Source: Pseudomonas sp. ADAK18
Lineage (GTDB): Bacteria; Pseudomonadota; Gammaproteobacteria; Pseudomonadales; Pseudomonadaceae
Assembly: GCF_012935695.1 (NCBI RefSeq)
Contig: NZ_CP052859.1
Location: forward strand, 2,955,001-3,019,000
Direction of reading: 5' to 3'
DNA: 64,000 nucleotides
Under the pieces are notes generated by a model. It did no database searches and had not been told where the DNA came from. It worked only from the letters and a program-made list of their open reading frames with translations. The translations under genes were made by a program, and so were the position numbers. Within the stretch, counting starts at the first letter, position 1, and every line of letters starts with the position of its first letter. Of this stretch, positions 38,980 to 48,164 are shown one piece after another.

Positions 38980-41625
38980 CTACAACTGATTGGCTTTTGG
39001 CTGCAACAACAACGCCACCAGCGCACTCCACCCCGTCTGGTGCGAAGCCCCAAGCCCACGTCCGGTGTCACCATGAAAATACTCATGGAACAGCACCAGA
39101 TCGCGACTGGCCGGGTCGGCCTCCAACTGCGGGTAACCGGCCATGGACGGTCGCAGGCCATTTTCATCCCGCAGGAACAGCCGGGTCAGGCGTTGGCTGA
39201 GGCTGTCGGCCACTTCTTCCAGTGACGACAGGTAACCGCTGCCGGTTGGGTACTCCACCGAAAAATTTTCATCGTAGTACCGGTGAAATTCCCGCAACGA
39301 CTCGATCAGCATGTAGTTGACCGGCATCCACAACGGCCCGCGCCAATTGGAATTGCCGCCGTACAAGCGTGAGTCGGATTCCGCAGGCGTATAACGGGCG
39401 CACAAGGTATTCCCGTTCATCTTCAGCGCCAGGGGATGCTCGGAATAAGCCTTGGACAGCGAGCGCACGCCAAAGGCCGAGAGGAACTCCGCGTCATCGA
39501 GCATGCGCTTGAGCAAGTCTTTGGTGCGTTCACCACGCAACAACGCCAGTAACAGACGGTTGCCCTGCCCCGGTTCGTTCCAGCGTGAGACCAGCTTCGC
39601 CAGGTCTGGCCGGTGTTTCATAAAGCCCACCAGGCGGTCACGCAAGCCTTCCAATCCTTCGTGCTCACGCTGTTCCAGCACCAAAACCGCAAACAACGGC
39701 ATCAGGCCGACGATGGAACGCAGGCGCACGGGTTCGCTCTGGCCATCAGGACGGTGCAGCACGTCGTAGAAGAACTGGTCCTGCTCATCCCACAGGCCTT
39801 CGGCACTGTCATCGACCCGGTTGATAGCCCCGGCGATGTACAGGAAATGCTCGAAAAACTTCACCGCGATGTCGACATACACCACGTTGCGCTTGGCCAG
39901 TTCCAGGGCCATACGCATCAGGTCCAGCGCATAGGCAGCGACCCAGGCGGTGCCGTCGGCCTGGTCCAGTTGATAACCCGGCGGCAAGTCGGCCGAACGG
40001 TCGAACAAGGCAATGTTATCCAGCCCCAGGAACCCGCCCTGGAACAGGTTGCGGCCCTCGGCGTCCTTGCGGTTGACCCACCAGGAAAAATTCAGCAGCA
40101 GCTTGTGGAAGATCCGCTCCAGAAAGTCCATGTCGCCGATGCCGGTCAGCGCCTTTTCCTGCTGGTACACCCGCCAACTGGCCCAGGCATGGACCGGCGG
40201 GTTGGCATCATCGAAGCGCCACTCATAGGCCGGCAACTGGCCGTTGGGGTGCATGAAGCGATCCTTGACCAGCAACAACAACTGCTGCTTGGCGAACCCC
40301 GGGTCGATCAGGGCAAAGGCCACCGCCTGGAAGCCCTGGTCCCAGGATGCGTACCACGGGTATTCCCAAGTGTCGGGCATGGACAGGATGTCGAAGTTGG
40401 ACAGGTGCCGCCAATGAGTATTGCGGATATGCAGGCGTTCGGGCGGTGGCGCGGGCTGGGCCGGGTCACCGTCGAGCCACTGGTTCACATCGAAGTAATA
40501 CAGCTGCTTGGACCACAGCAATCCGGCCAGGGCCTGGCGCTGCACATTGCGCGCGTCTTCGTCGGTGATGCCTTGTTGCAGGGCGGCGTAGAAATCGTCG
40601 GTCTCTTGGCGGCGCTGTTCGAACAGCTTGCGGGCATTGACCTGAGGCGCATCTACCGGGGCGAAGCGCAGGTACAGGACTTTGCTTTCCTGGCCCGCCA
40701 ACTCAAGGATGAAGCGCGCCGCGACCTTGGTTCCCGTATCCCGGCGAATCGCCGTCTGCGCGCCCTCTACAACATAGTCATTGATGCCGTCCTTGAACGG
40801 CCCCGGCGCCGGGGTGGCATCGAGCTTGGGGAAATTGGTTTCGTTCTCGCAGAACAGCCACTCCACGCCATCCTGGCCCCAGGCGCTGAGGTGACGGTCC
40901 GGCAGTTCATGGTGACGCGCCAGGACGTGCTCGCCCTCCAAGTGCAATTCTGGTTTGGGCGAGCCAGCCGTCCAGCTCCAGTCGTTGCGCGCCCAGAGCT
41001 GCGGCAACACCTGCAAACGGGTCGGTTGATCCGAGCGGTTGTGCACGGTCACCCGCATGAACACGTCGTCGGGTTGGTGCTTGGCGTATTCGACGCTGAC
41101 GTCGCAGTAACGGTTGTCTTCGAAGACCCCGGTGTCGAGGATTTCGTATTCGGCATCCTCCAGGCCACGCCGGGCGTTCTCGGTGATCAGGTCGTCGTAG
41201 GGGAACGCGCCGTGAGGATACTTGTAGAGCATGCGCATATAGGCGTGACTGGGAACGCCATCGAGGAAAAAGTACAGTTCCTTGACGTCTTCGCCGTGGT
41301 TGCCTTCAGCGTTATTCAGGCCGAACAGGCGTTCCTTGAGGATCCGGTCGTGCTCGTTCCACAGTGCCAGGCCCAGGCACCAGCGTTGAGCCTTATCGGA
41401 AAACCCCGCCAGGCCATCCTCGCCCCAGCGATAGGCGCGGCTGCGGGCGTGTTCGTGGGGGAAGTAGCGCCAGGCATCGCCGTCGGCACTGTAGTCCTCG
41501 CGCACCGTGCCCCATTGCCGCTCGCTGAGATACGGCCCCCATTGGCGCCAGCGCTCACCGTCTTCGGCGGCCAGACGCTGGCCTTCAAACGTTTGCAGAA
41601 TGTTCGTCGCAGGCTTGGCCGTCAT
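38980..41625 (-). CDS. GH63/MGH1-type glycoside hydrolase (glucosidase-like)
   Basis: Large cytoplasmic protein of 881 residues with no signal peptide. An N-terminal beta-rich part (about 1-330) is followed by an (alpha/alpha)6 barrel with WEYPWYASWDQGFQAVAF, GFLGLDNIALFDRS and NWRGPLWMPVNYMLIESL, the pattern of GH63-like glucosidases and mannosylglycerate hydrolase-like enzymes. The acids in SWDQGF and near the C-terminal HEYFHGDTGRGLGASHQTGWS are the probable catalytic residues. The ATG at 41625 follows GGAAGA and fits the family start. No sugar operon surrounds it, so the substrate is open; trehalose- or glucosylglycerate-type compounds are possible. Confidence 0.82.
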   Translation of the reverse strand: MTAKPATNILQTFEGQRLAAEDGERWRQWGPYLSERQWGTVREDYSADGDAWRYFPHEHARSRAYRWGEDGLAGFSDKAQRWCLGLALWNEHDRILKERLFGLNNAEGNHGEDVKELYFFLDGVPSHAYMRMLYKYPHGAFPYDDLITENARRGLEDAEYEILDTGVFEDNRYCDVSVEYAKHQPDDVFMRVTVHNRSDQPTRLQVLPQLWARNDWSWTAGSPKPELHLEGEHVLARHHELPDRHLSAWGQDGVEWLFCENETNFPKLDATPAPGPFKDGINDYVVEGAQTAIRRDTGTKVAARFILELAGQESKVLYLRFAPVDAPQVNARKLFEQRRQETDDFYAALQQGITDEDARNVQRQALAGLLWSKQLYYFDVNQWLDGDPAQPAPPPERLHIRNTHWRHLSNFDILSMPDTWEYPWYASWDQGFQAVAFALIDPGFAKQQLLLLVKDRFMHPNGQLPAYEWRFDDANPPVHAWASWRVYQQEKALTGIGDMDFLERIFHKLLLNFSWWVNRKDAEGRNLFQGGFLGLDNIALFDRSADLPPGYQLDQADGTAWVAAYALDLMRMALELAKRNVVYVDIAVKFFEHFLYIAGAINRVDDSAEGLWDEQDQFFYDVLHRPDGQSEPVRLRSIVGLMPLFAVLVLEQREHEGLEGLRDRLVGFMKHRPDLAKLVSRWNEPGQGNRLLLALLRGERTKDLLKRMLDDAEFLSAFGVRSLSKAYSEHPLALKMNGNTLCARYTPAESDSRLYGGNSNWRGPLWMPVNYMLIESLREFHRYYDENFSVEYPTGSGYLSSLEEVADSLSQRLTRLFLRDENGLRPSMAGYPQLEADPASRDLVLFHEYFHGDTGRGLGASHQTGWSALVALLLQPKANQL

Positions 41626-41821
41626 CGATTCTTCCGTCGCACATTGAGGTGAAGGCCAGTGTAGAGCCCATCGACGGTGAGATGCACATGAAGACGAATA
41701 GGTTCCACTCATTCATTTGCAGAATGAAGTCCTGAGGAATCTTCGTTTGCAAGCCGCCGGTGCACCCAACAAAATCGCGGAAACGGCCACGCCCTTCTAA
41801 ACAGCTGCCAGGAATTTTTCT

Positions 41822-43210
41822 ATGCCAACCGCCCGCCATGTCAGTCCCGACGAGATCCGTAAAGGCTTCTCCAAAGCCATGTCCGACATGTACCGAGATG
41901 AAGTGCCGCTGTATGGCGCCTTGATGGAGTTGGTGGCCGAGACCAATGCGCGCGTGCTGGAGACCGATATTGCCCTGGCGCAGCAGCTGCATCGCACGGG
42001 TGAAATCCAGCGCCTGGACATGGAGCGCCACGGCGCCATCCGCTTGGGCACCGCCGAGGAGCTGGCCACCATCCGCCGCCTGTTTGCGGTAATGGGCATG
42101 CAGCCGGTGGGTTACTACGACCTGACTCCGGCCGGGGTTCCAGTGCATTCCACAGCCTTTCGCGCCGTGCATGAAAGCGCATTGCAGGCCAGCCCGTTCA
42201 GGGTCTTCACCTCATTACTGCGCCTGGAACTGATCGAAAACCTTGAGCTGCGGGCGTTTGCCCAGGCCGCGTTGGGCAAACGTTCGATTTTCACCCCAGG
42301 CGCACTGGCACTGATCGAACAATCGGAAAAAGACGGCGGCCTCGACGCCGCCGATGCCGAAGCCTTCATCCAGCAAGCCCTGGAAACCTTCCGCTGGCAC
42401 CACACCGCTACCGTCAGCGCCACCCAATACCAGCAGTTGAGCGACCAACACCGGCTGATCGCCGACGTGGTGGCCTTCAAGGGCCCACACATCAACCACC
42501 TGACGCCGCGCACCCTGGACATCGACCAAGTACAGGCCGCCATGCCCGGCAAAGGCATCACCCCCAAAGCCGTGATCGAAGGCCCGCCCCGCCGCCAATG
42601 CCCTATCCTGCTGCGCCAGACCAGCTTCAAGGCCCTGGACGAAGCCATTGCCTTTACCGACGCCAAGGGCAACCACAGTGCGCGCTTCGGCGAAATCGAA
42701 CAGCGCGGCGTAGCACTCACCCCCAAGGGCCGGGCGTTGTACGACGAATTGCTGAATGCTGCGCGAGATGAACTGGGCGCGTTCCCTACCGAAGCCAATG
42801 CCGGGCGCTACACCGAACTGATGGAACAGCACTTCCGGGCCTTCCCGGATGATCATCGGGAGATACGCGAACAGGAACTGGCGTTCTTTCGCTATTTCGT
42901 GACCGATAAGGGGCTTGCGGCACAGGGTCGGGCAGACCTGCCACGCACATTGGGCGCTCTGATCGAGGCCGGGCATGTGAATGTGGAGCCGTTGGTGTAC
43001 GAGGACTTTCTGCCGGTGAGCGCGGCGGGGATTTTCCAGTCGAACCTGGGGGACGCGGCGCAGAGTCACTACACGGCCAACTCCAATCAAGCGGAGTTTG
43101 AAAAGGCCTTGGGACGTCGGACGATTGATGAGTTGCAGTTGTACGGGGAAACCCAACAGCGGTCGATCATCGCGTGTGCGCAGGCATTGGGTTTGCCGGC
43201 ACTGGCGTGA
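41822..43210 (+). CDS. hglS: 2-oxoadipate dioxygenase/decarboxylase (HglS, DUF1338/VOC)
   Basis: Protein of 462 residues matching the Fe(II)-dependent enzyme that turns 2-oxoadipate into D-2-hydroxyglutarate in the D-lysine pathway of Pseudomonas. The metal ligands expected for the family are present: His70 with substrate Arg74 (HGAIR), His226 (HINHL) and a Glu in FGEIEQRG (about 291). The Val-Ser pair lies in FLPVSAAG. Other lysine catabolic genes are not adjacent, so it is probably transcribed alone. An 11-bp inverted repeat follows the stop. Confidence 0.88.
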   Translation: MPTARHVSPDEIRKGFSKAMSDMYRDEVPLYGALMELVAETNARVLETDIALAQQLHRTGEIQRLDMERHGAIRLGTAEELATIRRLFAVMGMQPVGYYDLTPAGVPVHSTAFRAVHESALQASPFRVFTSLLRLELIENLELRAFAQAALGKRSIFTPGALALIEQSEKDGGLDAADAEAFIQQALETFRWHHTATVSATQYQQLSDQHRLIADVVAFKGPHINHLTPRTLDIDQVQAAMPGKGITPKAVIEGPPRRQCPILLRQTSFKALDEAIAFTDAKGNHSARFGEIEQRGVALTPKGRALYDELLNAARDELGAFPTEANAGRYTELMEQHFRAFPDDHREIREQELAFFRYFVTDKGLAAQGRADLPRTLGALIEAGHVNVEPLVYEDFLPVSAAGIFQSNLGDAAQSHYTANSNQAEFEKALGRRTIDELQLYGETQQRSIIACAQALGLPALA

Positions 43211-43218
43211 GGTAAAGA

Positions 43219-43278
43219 GTTCGCCCGACGCCACAGCGCAGTCCTTGCGCCGTAAACGAGCCCCAGGGTCGGGCGAAC
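43219..43278. other. Long-range hairpin after hglS
   Basis: GTTCGCCCGAC (43219-43229) pairs perfectly with GTCGGGCGAAC (43268-43278) across 38 bases, which contain a smaller GCGCA/TGCGC stem. It begins 8 bases after the hglS stop and may mark its transcript end. It does not match the REP classes of the window. Confidence 0.5.
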
Positions 43279-43333
43279 GATTGGCATGATAGGCAGTGAG
43301 GGGGATGCTGTCCTTCCAAGAATTCTGAACAAA

Positions 43334-43362
43334 TGTGGGAGCGGCAGTACGGCGCCCCCACA
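43334..43362. repeat. Degenerate REP hairpin
   Basis: TGTGGGAGCG and CGCCCCCACA enclose a few bases. The sequence appears to be a mutated and shortened TGTGGGAGC element between convergent hglS and the YdcH gene. Confidence 0.55.
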
Positions 43363-43377
43363 CTGGATGTATGCCGC

Positions 43378-43599
43378 TTACAGCAACTTGGCAATCTCGT
43401 CCTTAACGAGCAAGCGCTTCTCCTTCAACTTCTTCAATTCATCATCACTGCCGGCCGCCTTTTCAGCGCTCAACACCAGTTCATCGACAGTTTTGTATTT
43501 ATCGAGCAGCGCATTCAAATGAGGATTTTCTGCCCGGCGCCCGTCGACGACTTCCTTGCTCAAACCCAGGTCCTGATACAGGTCGTGTTTCACTGGCAT
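43378..43599 (-). CDS. YdcH-family (DUF465) small protein
   Basis: Protein of 73 residues, largely helical and coiled-coil in appearance, with the family ending DDELKKLKEKRLLVKDEIAKLL. The ATG at 43599 has a strong GGAGG site 7 bases upstream. Function is unknown in this family; members are common in proteobacteria. It is convergent with hglS and divergent from the transketolase gene. Confidence 0.8.
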   Translation of the reverse strand: MPVKHDLYQDLGLSKEVVDGRRAENPHLNALLDKYKTVDELVLSAEKAAGSDDELKKLKEKRLLVKDEIAKLL

Positions 43600-43787
43600 G
43601 GAGTACCTCCGCAAGTTGTTCAATGGCTGATGCCCTTTGAAGCTAGCCTATCGGAGGGGCGCTTGTCATGTTTGAGATCAAGGCTGTCACGTTTGCAGCC
43701 CCGTTCGTCGCAGGAGGGGTCATAGAATAAAACCTTTGTCGTGCCCTGCCCTCCACTGTAGATCGCCACCCGAGGAGGACAGGTTCC

Positions 43788-45845
43788 ATGAGTCACGCTG
43801 CCAACGCTGTCGACACCCTGTGCATCAACACCCTTCGCACCCTGGCCATGGACGCCGTGCAGAAGGCCAACTCCGGTCACCCCGGCACGCCCATGGGCCT
43901 GGCACCGGTGGGTTATACCTTGTGGAACCGCTTCCTGCGCTATCACCCCGAACACCCCGACTGGCCCAACCGTGACCGTTTTGTATTGTCGGTGGGCCAT
44001 GCCTCGATGTTGCTTTATTCGCTGCTGCACCTGGCCGGCGTGGTCGAGATTGATGAGCACGGCAAGCGCTCCGGTAACCCGGCCATCAGCCTTGAGGACA
44101 TCAAACAGTTCCGGCAGATGGGCTCCAAAACGCCAGGCCACCCGGAATACCGCATGACCACCGGGGTGGAAACCACCACCGGCCCGCTGGGCCAGGGTTG
44201 CGCCAACAGTGTCGGCATGGCCATGGCCGAGCGCTGGCTGGCCCAGCGTTTCAACCGGGACGACAAGGTGTTGTTCGACTACAACGTCTACACCCTGTGC
44301 GGCGACGGCGACATGATGGAAGGCATCAGCAGCGAGGCCGCGTCACTGGCCGGGCATTTGAAGCTGGCGAATCTGTGCTGGATCTACGACAACAACACCA
44401 TCAGCATCGAGGGCCACACCGAATTGGCCTTCAGCGAAGATGTGATCAAGCGCTTCCAGGCTTATGGCTGGCACACCTTGCACGTGACCGATGCCAATGA
44501 CCTCAAGGCCCTGAGTGATGCCTTGGACACCTTCAAGGCCAACACCGGGGCACCGACGCTGATCGTGGTCGACAGCGTGATCGGCTACGGTTCGCCCCAT
44601 AAACACAATACATCTGCTGCCCACGGCGAGCCCTTGGGCGTGGATGAAATCCGTCTGACCAAAGCAGCCTACGGCTGGCCCGAAGACGCAAGTTTCCTGG
44701 TTCCGGACGAGGCTCGCAGCGTGTTGCACGATGCCCTGGTGGCACGTGCCCAGCCCTTGTATGAGCAATGGTCGCGAACCTTGTCCCAGCTCGAACAGAA
44801 CGAGCCGGAACTGGCCGATGAACTGCGCCGTATGCGCGCCGGTGAAATGCCCGAGCATTGGGAGGATCGCCTGCCAACCTTTGCCAGCGATGCCAAGGGT
44901 TTGGCCAGCCGTGCCTCAGGTGGCGAAGTGTTGAACGCTTTTGCCCAGCAGATTCCTTGGCTGCTCGGGGGCTCGGCGGACCTATCGCCTTCCACCAAGA
45001 CCAACCTGACCTTCGACGGTGCTGGGCGTTTCAGTGCCGAGGACTACAGCGGGCGCAACCTGCACTTCGGTATCCGCGAGCACGCCATGGGTGCCATCGC
45101 CAACGGTATGGCCCTGTCTTACTTGCGGCCCTACACCTCGACCTTCCTGGTGTTCAGCGACTACATGAAACCGCCGATCCGCCTGGCGGCGATCATGGAG
45201 CTGCCGGTGGTGTTTGTGTTTACCCATGACTCGATTGGCGTGGGCGAAGATGGCCCGACGCACCAGCCTGTCGAGCACCTGAGTCAACTACGCGCCACGC
45301 CGGGCTTGCTGACCCTGCGTCCGGGGGATGCCAATGAAACCCTGGAGGCCTGGAAGATCGCGCTCGCCCAGACCCATCGCCCCAGTTGCATAGTGCTGTC
45401 GCGTCAGAACCTGCCGACGCTGGACCGTACGAAGTACGCAGCAGCGTCAGGGACTGCCCGGGGGGCCTATGTGTTGGCCGGTGCCGAGAAGCCCGAGGTG
45501 ATCCTGATGGCGACCGGCAGCGAGGTCAGTCTGGCCGTTGACGCCTATGAGCAGTTGAAAGCAGAGGGTGTGGCGGCACGGGTGGTGTCGATGCCCAGTT
45601 GGGAGTTGTTTGAGGAACAGGACCAAGCCTACCGCGACAGCGTCTTGCCGCCGGCCGTGAAAGCTCGGGTAGTGGTGGAACAAGCCGGCCCCTTGGGTTG
45701 GGATCGTTATGTCGGACAGACAGGGGCCAAGGTGGTAATGAACAGCTTCGGGGCTTCTGCACCATTGCCCAAGTTGCAGGCCAAGTTCGGGTTTACGCTG
45801 GAGAATGTGGTGAAGGTGGCCAAGGAGCAGGTTCAACTGCAGTAA
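43788..45845 (+). CDS. tkt: Transketolase
   Basis: Enzyme of 685 residues using thiamine diphosphate to transfer C2 units in the pentose phosphate pathway. The cofactor motif CGDGDMMEGISSEAASLAGHLKLANLCWIYDNN and the acidic FGIREHAMGAIANGMAL region are clear in two separated blocks. A strong GAGGAGG ribosome site precedes the ATG by 8 bases. The N-terminal segment GTPMGLAPVGYTLWNRFLR differs from the usual Pseudomonas TktA pattern, and no epd/pgk genes adjoin, so it may be a second copy. Erythrose-4-phosphate from the polyol cluster would be one of its substrates. Confidence 0.9.
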   Translation: MSHAANAVDTLCINTLRTLAMDAVQKANSGHPGTPMGLAPVGYTLWNRFLRYHPEHPDWPNRDRFVLSVGHASMLLYSLLHLAGVVEIDEHGKRSGNPAISLEDIKQFRQMGSKTPGHPEYRMTTGVETTTGPLGQGCANSVGMAMAERWLAQRFNRDDKVLFDYNVYTLCGDGDMMEGISSEAASLAGHLKLANLCWIYDNNTISIEGHTELAFSEDVIKRFQAYGWHTLHVTDANDLKALSDALDTFKANTGAPTLIVVDSVIGYGSPHKHNTSAAHGEPLGVDEIRLTKAAYGWPEDASFLVPDEARSVLHDALVARAQPLYEQWSRTLSQLEQNEPELADELRRMRAGEMPEHWEDRLPTFASDAKGLASRASGGEVLNAFAQQIPWLLGGSADLSPSTKTNLTFDGAGRFSAEDYSGRNLHFGIREHAMGAIANGMALSYLRPYTSTFLVFSDYMKPPIRLAAIMELPVVFVFTHDSIGVGEDGPTHQPVEHLSQLRATPGLLTLRPGDANETLEAWKIALAQTHRPSCIVLSRQNLPTLDRTKYAAASGTARGAYVLAGAEKPEVILMATGSEVSLAVDAYEQLKAEGVAARVVSMPSWELFEEQDQAYRDSVLPPAVKARVVVEQAGPLGWDRYVGQTGAKVVMNSFGASAPLPKLQAKFGFTLENVVKVAKEQVQLQ

Positions 45846-45848
45846 CCC

Positions 45849-45949
45849 TGTAGCCGCTGCCGAAGAATGAGGCGGCGATGGGCTGCGCAGCGGCCCCAAC
45901 GGCGGTCCTGCGGCCCGCATCGCAGCCTCGTGCCTCGGCAGCGGCTACA
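45849..45949. repeat. REPIN-type repeat, TGTAGCCGCTGCCGA class
   Basis: Long inverted repeat beginning TGTAGCCGCTGCCG and ending CGGCAGCGGCTACA, with an inner GGCTGCG part. It begins just after the tkt stop. Its right arm contains the TAG stop (45945-45947) of the minus-strand FAD protein gene. Confidence 0.83.
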
Positions 45950-47381
45950 AAGGGTTACGCGAAGGTGCGGCGAGTCGCACCGCCAACGCCTTCGCCTGAC
46001 TCGCCACATCCGTCACCGCCGTGCTCTCCCACCACATCCCCCGCAACGGCGGCCCCATAGCAAACAGCCGCTGGCTGACGTGCCCCTGCGCATCCAACAC
46101 CGCGCCAGACACATCCGCCGCAATCCCCAACGCCAACGGTCCCGGCTGAATCAAACCCCGAGCCAGCAATTGCCGGGGCAACGGCCGCGCCACGCGGCGC
46201 CAGTCGTATTCAATGCCACTGGAGTTGATCAGCGCAGCCCCCGTCACCAGCATGCTCTGCTGCTCACCACGACGGCGCAGGCGAATGCTCACCTCGCCCG
46301 CCTCTGACGGCTCCAACCCTTTGAACGAGGCAGCCTGAATACGTAACCGCCCTTCCCCATGCAAACGCGCCACCAACTCCGCACTCAAGGGCGGCGAACG
46401 GTGGTGATGGCTTTCCCACCAAGGCCGCACATGCCGTACAAACTGACGTTTTTCGCTCTCGCGGGCCTGGCTCCACAAACGGCCGATATGCGCCCGCACA
46501 GTATCCAGCGGTGCTTGCCAATCGATACCCTGATCCAGGGCGGCCCGGCACTGGCGGCGTACTTCACGTAACAGCTGCCGAGGGCTGCGGATACTGTGGT
46601 CCTCAGCCAGAAAGTCCACCCAGCTCGGCGGTTGCCGGCGTACGTGGGGCAGCAAACCGTGGCGCGAAAAAATCTCGATAGGCCCACGATGCCCAGCCTG
46701 CTCCAGCGATACCACGGCATCGACCATGGTCAGCCCGGAACCGATGATCAGCACCGTCGACTGCGGATCCAGTTGGGTCATCGCGCTGACATCCCAAGGG
46801 TCGACCGCTGTTGCGTTAAGGCCGCTGGACTCGGTCTGTGGGGTACGCGCCGCCGGGAACATGCCCGTGGCCAATACCGCAAAAGCACCCTGCAATTGCT
46901 GGCCGTTATCCAGGGTCAGTAGCGTCGCGTGTTCCTCGACCTGCAGGTCGATCACCTCGGCGCGGATATGTTCTACGGTGGATTGGGAGGCTGCCTGGGC
47001 TTCGGCCAGCCGCTGCTGCGCGTACAAGCCAAAAATCCCCCGAGGTGGAAACAGCTCACTGACCGGTACATGCTGCTGGTCCGACTCCGGCCAGCCGCCG
47101 TTGGCAATGTACTCGGTCAACCACTGGGTCAAATCATCGGCGTTGTCCGGATCGACACTCATGCGCGCGGCGTTGCCGTTCAAGGTATGGCCCAACTCCA
47201 CCGCACTGTAGGCCTCGCCCCGCCCCAGCTCACGGCGCGGCTCGATCACCAGGATCTGCCGCTGCCCCGGCTGGCGCAGCAGTTGCGCGGCCAGCATCGT
47301 ACCGCTCAGGCCACCGCCGATGATCAACACATCAGCCTGGCGGATGGCGCTCGTCGCCTGTCCGCTTTGGGTTTCACTCAT
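45945..47381 (-). CDS. FAD/NAD(P)-binding protein of the sulfur cluster
   Basis: Flavoprotein of 478 residues with an N-terminal dinucleotide-binding motif IIGGGLSGTMLAAQL and the GRGEAYS stretch of the FAD-NAD(P)-binding (lysine-hydroxylase-like) group; a second nucleotide-binding stretch is IIGSGLTMVDAVVSLE (about 214-229). The ATG at 47381 is preferred because AAGGG lies 9 bases upstream; a second ATG two codons earlier would be only 3 bases away. It is the last gene of the ABC/monooxygenase operon and could act as a reductase or oxygenase. The reaction is unknown. Confidence 0.8.
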   Translation of the reverse strand: MSETQSGQATSAIRQADVLIIGGGLSGTMLAAQLLRQPGQRQILVIEPRRELGRGEAYSAVELGHTLNGNAARMSVDPDNADDLTQWLTEYIANGGWPESDQQHVPVSELFPPRGIFGLYAQQRLAEAQAASQSTVEHIRAEVIDLQVEEHATLLTLDNGQQLQGAFAVLATGMFPAARTPQTESSGLNATAVDPWDVSAMTQLDPQSTVLIIGSGLTMVDAVVSLEQAGHRGPIEIFSRHGLLPHVRRQPPSWVDFLAEDHSIRSPRQLLREVRRQCRAALDQGIDWQAPLDTVRAHIGRLWSQARESEKRQFVRHVRPWWESHHHRSPPLSAELVARLHGEGRLRIQAASFKGLEPSEAGEVSIRLRRRGEQQSMLVTGAALINSSGIEYDWRRVARPLPRQLLARGLIQPGPLALGIAADVSGAVLDAQGHVSQRLFAMGPPLRGMWWESTAVTDVASQAKALAVRLAAPSRNPL

Positions 47382-47393
47382 GAACATGCGCCC

Positions 47394-48161
47394 TTACTGT
47401 CTGCCCAGATAGATGTCATGCAAATCACCCCGCGCCAGCAATTCGGCTGCGCTGCCACTCAGGACGACTCGCCCAGTATCCAGCACATACCCCTGGGACG
47501 CATAGTTGAGGGCGACATTGATGTTTTGCTCAGCGATCAAAAAACTCACCTGCTGCTCGCGATTGAGTTGCCCGATGATCTCGAAAATCTCCTGAACGAT
47601 CATCGGCGCCAACCCCATGGACGGCTCGTCCAACAGTACCAGGGACGGACGGGTCATCAGCGCCCGACCGATGGCGACCATCTGCTGCTCGCCACCGGAG
47701 GTCAGCCCGGCGCGGGTGTGGCGCTTGGTCTTGAGACGCGGGAACCAGGCGTAGATCCGCTCCAGGTCCTGCTCCATGTCCTTGCGGCTCAAGCGCCGCA
47801 CGAAGCCGCCGCTGCGCAGGTTGTCTTCCACCGTCAGTTGGCCGAACACGTGTCGGCTTTCCAGCACGTGGACCATGCCCTGGCGCACGCGCTGGCTGGG
47901 GTCGATCCCAGCCAGGTCGCGCCCCTGATACTCGATCAAACCCCGGCTGACCTCGGCCCGTTCCGCCCGCACCAACCCGGAAATTGCCTTGAGGGTGGTG
48001 CTCTTGCCCGCGCCATTGGCACCGAGCAAGGCGACGATCGCGCCCTTGGGCACACTCAGGGACACCCCGGCCACGGCCAGGATCGCGCCGTCGTAGATCA
48101 CTTCAATGTCATTGACCTGAAGCAGCGTCTGGCTCCACGGCTCGCGGACAGCTTCACTCAT
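47394..48161 (-). CDS. Branched-chain-type ABC transporter ATP-binding protein (LivF-like)
   Basis: ATPase of 255 residues of the LivF group, with Walker A GANGAGKST and Walker B LVLLDEPSMGLAP. The signature reads TSGGEQQMVAIGRAL, with Thr replacing the usual leading Ser. It follows the binding protein gene by 3 bases and precedes the FAD protein gene by 12. In this operon the substrate is more likely an organosulfur compound than a branched-chain amino acid. Confidence 0.88.
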   Translation of the reverse strand: MSEAVREPWSQTLLQVNDIEVIYDGAILAVAGVSLSVPKGAIVALLGANGAGKSTTLKAISGLVRAERAEVSRGLIEYQGRDLAGIDPSQRVRQGMVHVLESRHVFGQLTVEDNLRSGGFVRRLSRKDMEQDLERIYAWFPRLKTKRHTRAGLTSGGEQQMVAIGRALMTRPSLVLLDEPSMGLAPMIVQEIFEIIGQLNREQQVSFLIAEQNINVALNYASQGYVLDTGRVVLSGSAAELLARGDLHDIYLGRQ

Positions 48162-48164
48162 GGC

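Noticed and set aside
39613..41652. A 679-codon open frame on the plus strand
   Set aside because: It lies opposite the GH63-like hydrolase, whose family motifs are unmistakable; the antisense translation resembles nothing.
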